Both the position numbers and the translations under genes were made by a program. From Psychrobacillus psychrotolerans (GTDB taxonomy: Bacteria > Bacillota > Bacilli > Bacillales_A > Planococcaceae): a DNA stretch of 64,000 nucleotides. The notes under the pieces were generated by a model. It was not told the DNA's origin and ran no database searches. It saw only the letters and a list, made by a program, of their open reading frames with translations. The stretch spans positions 744,001-808,000 of the forward strand of contig NZ_FOXU01000001.1 in assembly GCF_900115805.1 (NCBI RefSeq). The letters are read 5' to 3'. Shown here one piece after another: positions 61,502-64,000 of this stretch (position 1 is the stretch's first letter; each line of letters begins with the position of its first letter).

Positions 61502-62209
61502 TTAAGCAATAGGTTCGTTTAAGAGCTCCTTTAAATCCAATATTATTTTCTTTTCTAATCGGGATATATATGATTGTGAGATACCTAAATGATCAGCAAC
61601 TTCTTTTTGAGTCATTTCTTCCTTGCCGTTTAACCCAAACCGACATTGCATTATATATTTTTCTCTATTTCCAAGTAAATTTATTGCTTCGAATACATGT
61701 TGGCGCTCTAGTTTTTTTTCCACATCTTCAATGATTAGATCTTCACTAGTTCCTAAAATATCTGATAATAATAGTTCATTGCCATCTGAATCCGAATTTA
61801 AAGGTTCATCAAAAGAAACCTCTGACTTCATACGGTTAGTCTTTCGTAAATGCATTAAAATTTCGTTCTCTATACATCTAGATGCATAAGTGGCAAGCTT
61901 GATACCTTTATCTAGATTAAATGTTTCTACTGCCTTTATAAGACCTATAGAACCAATACTTATAAGATCTTCTATATTTGTATTTGTTTGATCAAATCTT
62001 CTCGCAATATAAACAACTAACCTTAAGTTTCTTTCAATTAATACATCTCTTGCATGATCATCGCCATCCATAAATGCGAGTAACATTTCTCTTTCTTCTT
62101 CTCTCGATAATGGTTTAGGTAATGATTCATTGCCGCCAATATAATGTACACTTTTTCTTCTAAATGATAGTACCCAATAATAAACTTTACGGAACCATTT
62201 CATCAGCAT
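61502..62209 (-). CDS. sigE: Mother-cell sigma factor SigE precursor (pro-sigma-E)
   Basis: Sigma-E drives early mother-cell gene expression and is made inactive. The 235 residues begin with a hydrophobic/basic pro-sequence ([22 protein letters not shown]) before [13 protein letters not shown], where SpoIIGA cleavage is expected; the pro-part is about five residues shorter than in B. subtilis. Region 2 ([33 protein letters not shown]) and region 4 ([21 protein letters not shown]) are intact, with no skin-type interruption. It overlaps the spoIIGA stop. Confidence 0.97.
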   Translation of the reverse strand: MLMKWFRKVYYWVLSFRRKSVHYIGGNESLPKPLSREEEREMLLAFMDGDDHARDVLIERNLRLVVYIARRFDQTNTNIEDLISIGSIGLIKAVETFNLDKGIKLATYASRCIENEILMHLRKTNRMKSEVSFDEPLNSDSDGNELLLSDILGTSEDLIIEDVEKKLERQHVFEAINLLGNREKYIMQCRFGLNGKEEMTQKEVADHLGISQSYISRLEKKIILDLKELLNEPIA

Positions 62210-63051
62210 TAGCCTACACTCCTTTTCTTCAAGTGAAAATATGAGGAACTTTGCAGTATTCCATCCGCCTCATGTGGAAACTTTTCTTTTGCTTTCGTCA
62301 TCACAATATATCCTTTAGGTAACGGTTGACCGTCAACCAACCACTGATCATACTTGATACCAATAACCCATGTTTTATGTTTTTGTATCGTTGCAATTGG
62401 TATTAATCGTAATTTGCTAACATACTCTTTTGGTATCTTATCCAAACTAGCACTTCCCTCAAACTCCCATTCACTAATTGCTTTAAATAACTCATATGGT
62501 AATATCTCTTGCAACATTTCTGCCGCTACAAAGTGAACAGGATCATTGGATAATGGTTCTGTACACACATTTCCCGAATCTATAAAAAGGGTTAATTCTT
62601 GAGAAACTCCAAATAACGTAACGTTGGATGAATATAATAGCTCTCTTTCGGAATTTGCTATATTTAAATGCAATACATTTTTTGTCAAAAAATATAAACC
62701 ACCAGTCGCTATTAAGGCAAAATTAATAATCATAAACAAATTACCACTATTGTCATACAAAGGTGCGATAGCTGTAAGTAATCCTCCAGCAAAGACACTA
62801 GCAAGTAATGTTAATATAATTGCTTTAATTATCTGTGAACGTTTTTTCCAAAAAGCGATTGAAATCATTACAAAAAACGATAAAAATATTGCGAATAAAG
62901 AATGAGAGAAAACGACTGTAATTACTCCAGCTGTTAGAGCAGAAAGAAATAAATACCTTTTCTGATTTTCAATCCACCCAATTTTATTGGCAAATGCTAA
63001 AACGGTGTAATTGAAAAAAGTATTGGTTACAATCATTACTTCCGCATACAT
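62209..63051 (-). CDS. spoIIGA: Pro-sigma-E processing protease SpoIIGA
   Basis: Membrane aspartic protease that cleaves pro-sigma-E after a SpoIIR signal from the forespore. The 280 residues have five membrane helices in the first half (about residues 5-140) and the catalytic Asp in [14 protein letters not shown] (about 160). B. subtilis SpoIIGA is somewhat longer (309). AGGAGG precedes the ATG. It is the first gene of the spoIIGA-sigE pair. Confidence 0.95.
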   Translation of the reverse strand: MYAEVMIVTNTFFNYTVLAFANKIGWIENQKRYLFLSALTAGVITVVFSHSLFAIFLSFFVMISIAFWKKRSQIIKAIILTLLASVFAGGLLTAIAPLYDNSGNLFMIINFALIATGGLYFLTKNVLHLNIANSERELLYSSNVTLFGVSQELTLFIDSGNVCTEPLSNDPVHFVAAEMLQEILPYELFKAISEWEFEGSASLDKIPKEYVSKLRLIPIATIQKHKTWVIGIKYDQWLVDGQPLPKGYIVMTKAKEKFPHEADGILQSSSYFHLKKRSVG

Positions 63052-63075
63052 AACTTCCCTCCTTTTGATTAAAGC

Positions 63076-63142
63076 TTAGCATCTAAAGTGTAAGAAATTT
63101 GTCAAAAGACCGTTCAAAAACGTTCTTTTTTTACGACATAAT
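63076..63142 (-). promoter_or_regulatory. Candidate Spo0A-controlled spoIIG promoter region
   Basis: On the minus strand TTTTGACA (63100-63107) overlaps a possible -35 and is one mismatch from a 0A box; TGTCGTA farther upstream (about 63132-63138) is also one mismatch. In B. subtilis Spo0A activates spoIIG from such boxes. The -10 is not clear by eye. Confidence 0.4.
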
Positions 63143-63326
63143 AATAACTAGGAAAAATTGTGATTTAACAAAAAGTCGTGTAAAGTTTATATCCTCCATC
63201 TGTGTAATGCATAATAAAAACCGGGCAAAAGATACACGGTCCTTGAAGGTAAAAACCTGTTTCTATCGTTTCTGGAGTGCTTTGGACAGAAGTTTTGCTG
63301 TATGATTACCGATTGATTTTTTTTAA

Positions 63327-63365
63327 GATGGTGTTCGTGACTGACGTCACGAACACCATCCCTTT
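63327..63365 (+). terminator. Perfect 15-base-pair hairpin with plus-strand T run
   Basis: GATGGTGTTCGTGAC pairs perfectly with GTCACGAACACCATC around a four-base loop and is followed on the plus strand by CCTTTTTC. No plus-strand gene is known upstream of it, so what it terminates is unclear. Confidence 0.6.
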
Positions 63366-63377
63366 TTCTCAGTAATC

Positions 63378-63960
63378 TTATGGCATTTGTCTTTCCGCCG
63401 CCCTCCTACAACTTTTAGAAACAGGTTAGTTCGGTTTTGGATAACTAGAGAAAAAATACTAACTACTAATAGAGAAAGCTCTCGAAGATGTAATTTCGTT
63501 CGCTATTTTGCTATTTTACTTAATGAACACTTATTATTTCTCTTAATTTCCACCAGTATGAAAGAAAATCTACTTTCTTCATCCTTCTTTGGATTATAGT
63601 ATTTCTAATTGAAAAGCGATTACAAATAATTGGTTACTTTCTAATTTCTGACCAACCTGATTATCTAAGCGAAAAACAATGCTATATCCTTATAGTGGAG
63701 TACTACTTATATTTGATTGCAGTGAAAGGTGGCGACTCCAGTGGGATGAGTGAGACAGATGAGATATCACATCGACGCGTGAGCGACGGTGATAGCTCAT
63801 CGCTCACCCCACGGAGGCCAACAAGATGTTGGTCACGAAGGCATTGCCACACGATGTCGCGCTCTTAGCCTTTGAACCCCACCTGAAACGGAAATCAGCA
63901 GGATAATCCATTCAAAAAAGTTATCATGAATCCAGTATTAACGATAACTTTTTATATACA
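63378..63960 (+). repeat. Dispersed intergenic element, copy C
   Basis: Longest copy. The left AT-rich part aligns with copy B; the core (63714-63897) starts AAGGTGGCGACTCCAGTGGGA and ends ACCTGAAACGGAAATCAGCA, like the others. Its centre is different: an inverted repeat (GATGAGATATCAC with GTGATAGCTCATC) plus a GGCCAACAAGATGTTGGTC hairpin. The tail up to TTTTTATATAC is shared with copy A. Confidence 0.8.
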
Positions 63961-63965
63961 TACTC

Positions 63966-63997
63966 AAAAAAAAAAGCAATCACCGAAGTGATTGCTT
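63966..63997 (-). terminator. Terminator of a gene beyond the window
   Basis: Minus-strand AAGCAATCAC, TTCG tetraloop, GTGATTGCTT, then ten T residues. A strong terminator for a minus-strand gene that lies beyond position 64000. Confidence 0.92.
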
Positions 63998-64000
63998 GCT

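Larger units (their letters stand above)
63052..64000. other. Repeat-bearing intergenic region upstream of spoIIGA
   Basis: Nearly 950 bases without a credible gene. It holds the spoIIG promoter region, a plus-strand terminator-like hairpin (63327-63365), copy C of the dispersed element (63378-63960) and, at the edge, the terminator of the next minus-strand gene beyond the window (in B. subtilis bpr or ftsZ lies that way). Confidence 0.65.

Noticed and set aside
63099-63305. 68-codon plus-strand frame upstream of spoIIGA
   Set aside because: TTG start without a ribosome-binding site, overlapping the spoIIG promoter; composition looks non-coding. A non-coding RNA remains possible and is listed as a finding.

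Overview
The window looks like chromosome of a low-GC, endospore-forming member of the Bacillales. It carries spoIIGA, sigE, sigG, spoVM, an alpha/beta-type SASP and ylmC. PyrR attenuation, a FapR-controlled lipid cluster and a T-box before ileS point the same way. Gene order matches the Bacillus subtilis trmD-to-spoIIGA stretch, read in reverse, with several losses. Sequence style and the dispersed GC-rich repeats suggest a Planococcaceae/Caryophanaceae-type organism (Psychrobacillus, Sporosarcina or Lysinibacillus-like). That placement is inference. No tRNA, rRNA, CRISPR array, transposase or prophage was seen.

Layout, almost all on the minus strand. 1-5 kb: trmD (cut by the window edge), rimM, a repeat-filled gap where B. 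subtilis has ylqD, then khpA, rpsP, ffh, ylxM and ftsY (tRNA modification, ribosome maturation, SRP targeting). 5-13 kb: smc, rnc, acpP, fabG, fabD, plsX and fapR (chromosome organisation and fatty-acid/phospholipid initiation). 13-19 kb: recG, sdaAA, sdaAB, fakA and an Asp23-family gene. 19.4-20.4 kb: a large repeat-bearing gap, then rpmB on the plus strand. 20.6-33 kb: a 30-codon spoVM, then thiN, rpe, rsgA, prkC, prpC, rsmB, fmt, def, priA, coaBC, rpoZ and gmk, a tightly overlapping translation/signalling/cofactor operon.

33-40.5 kb is the accessory block and the least conserved part. It holds rqcH (plus strand), a small membrane protein, a YitT-family protein, a LysR regulator, a SASP gene, a DUF2892-like protein with a long Ser/Asn/Gln tail, a divergent HPr kinase-like protein, and a two-helix membrane protein. 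40.6-52.2 kb is the complete pyrimidine operon (pyrR-pyrP-pyrB-pyrC-carA-carB-pyrK-pyrD-pyrF-pyrE), with a textbook PyrR attenuator in the leader and a degenerate one before pyrB. 52.3-57.1 kb: rluD, lspA and ileS with its T-box. 57.1-63 kb: the divIVA-ylmH-ylmG-sepF-ylmE cell-division cluster, then ylmC, sigG, sigE and spoIIGA.

Most of the window is conserved housekeeping and sporulation sequence. The observations most worth follow-up are: the HprK-like protein with altered family signature motifs; four copies of a long intergenic element with conserved ends and exchangeable centres; the overlap of the recG terminator with the fapR promoter and operator; the changed PyrR attenuation layout; and a possible AUA specifier in the ileS T-box. 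Several start codons were moved inward from the longest open frame because a good ribosome-binding site and family alignment support the shorter form; these are stated per gene.
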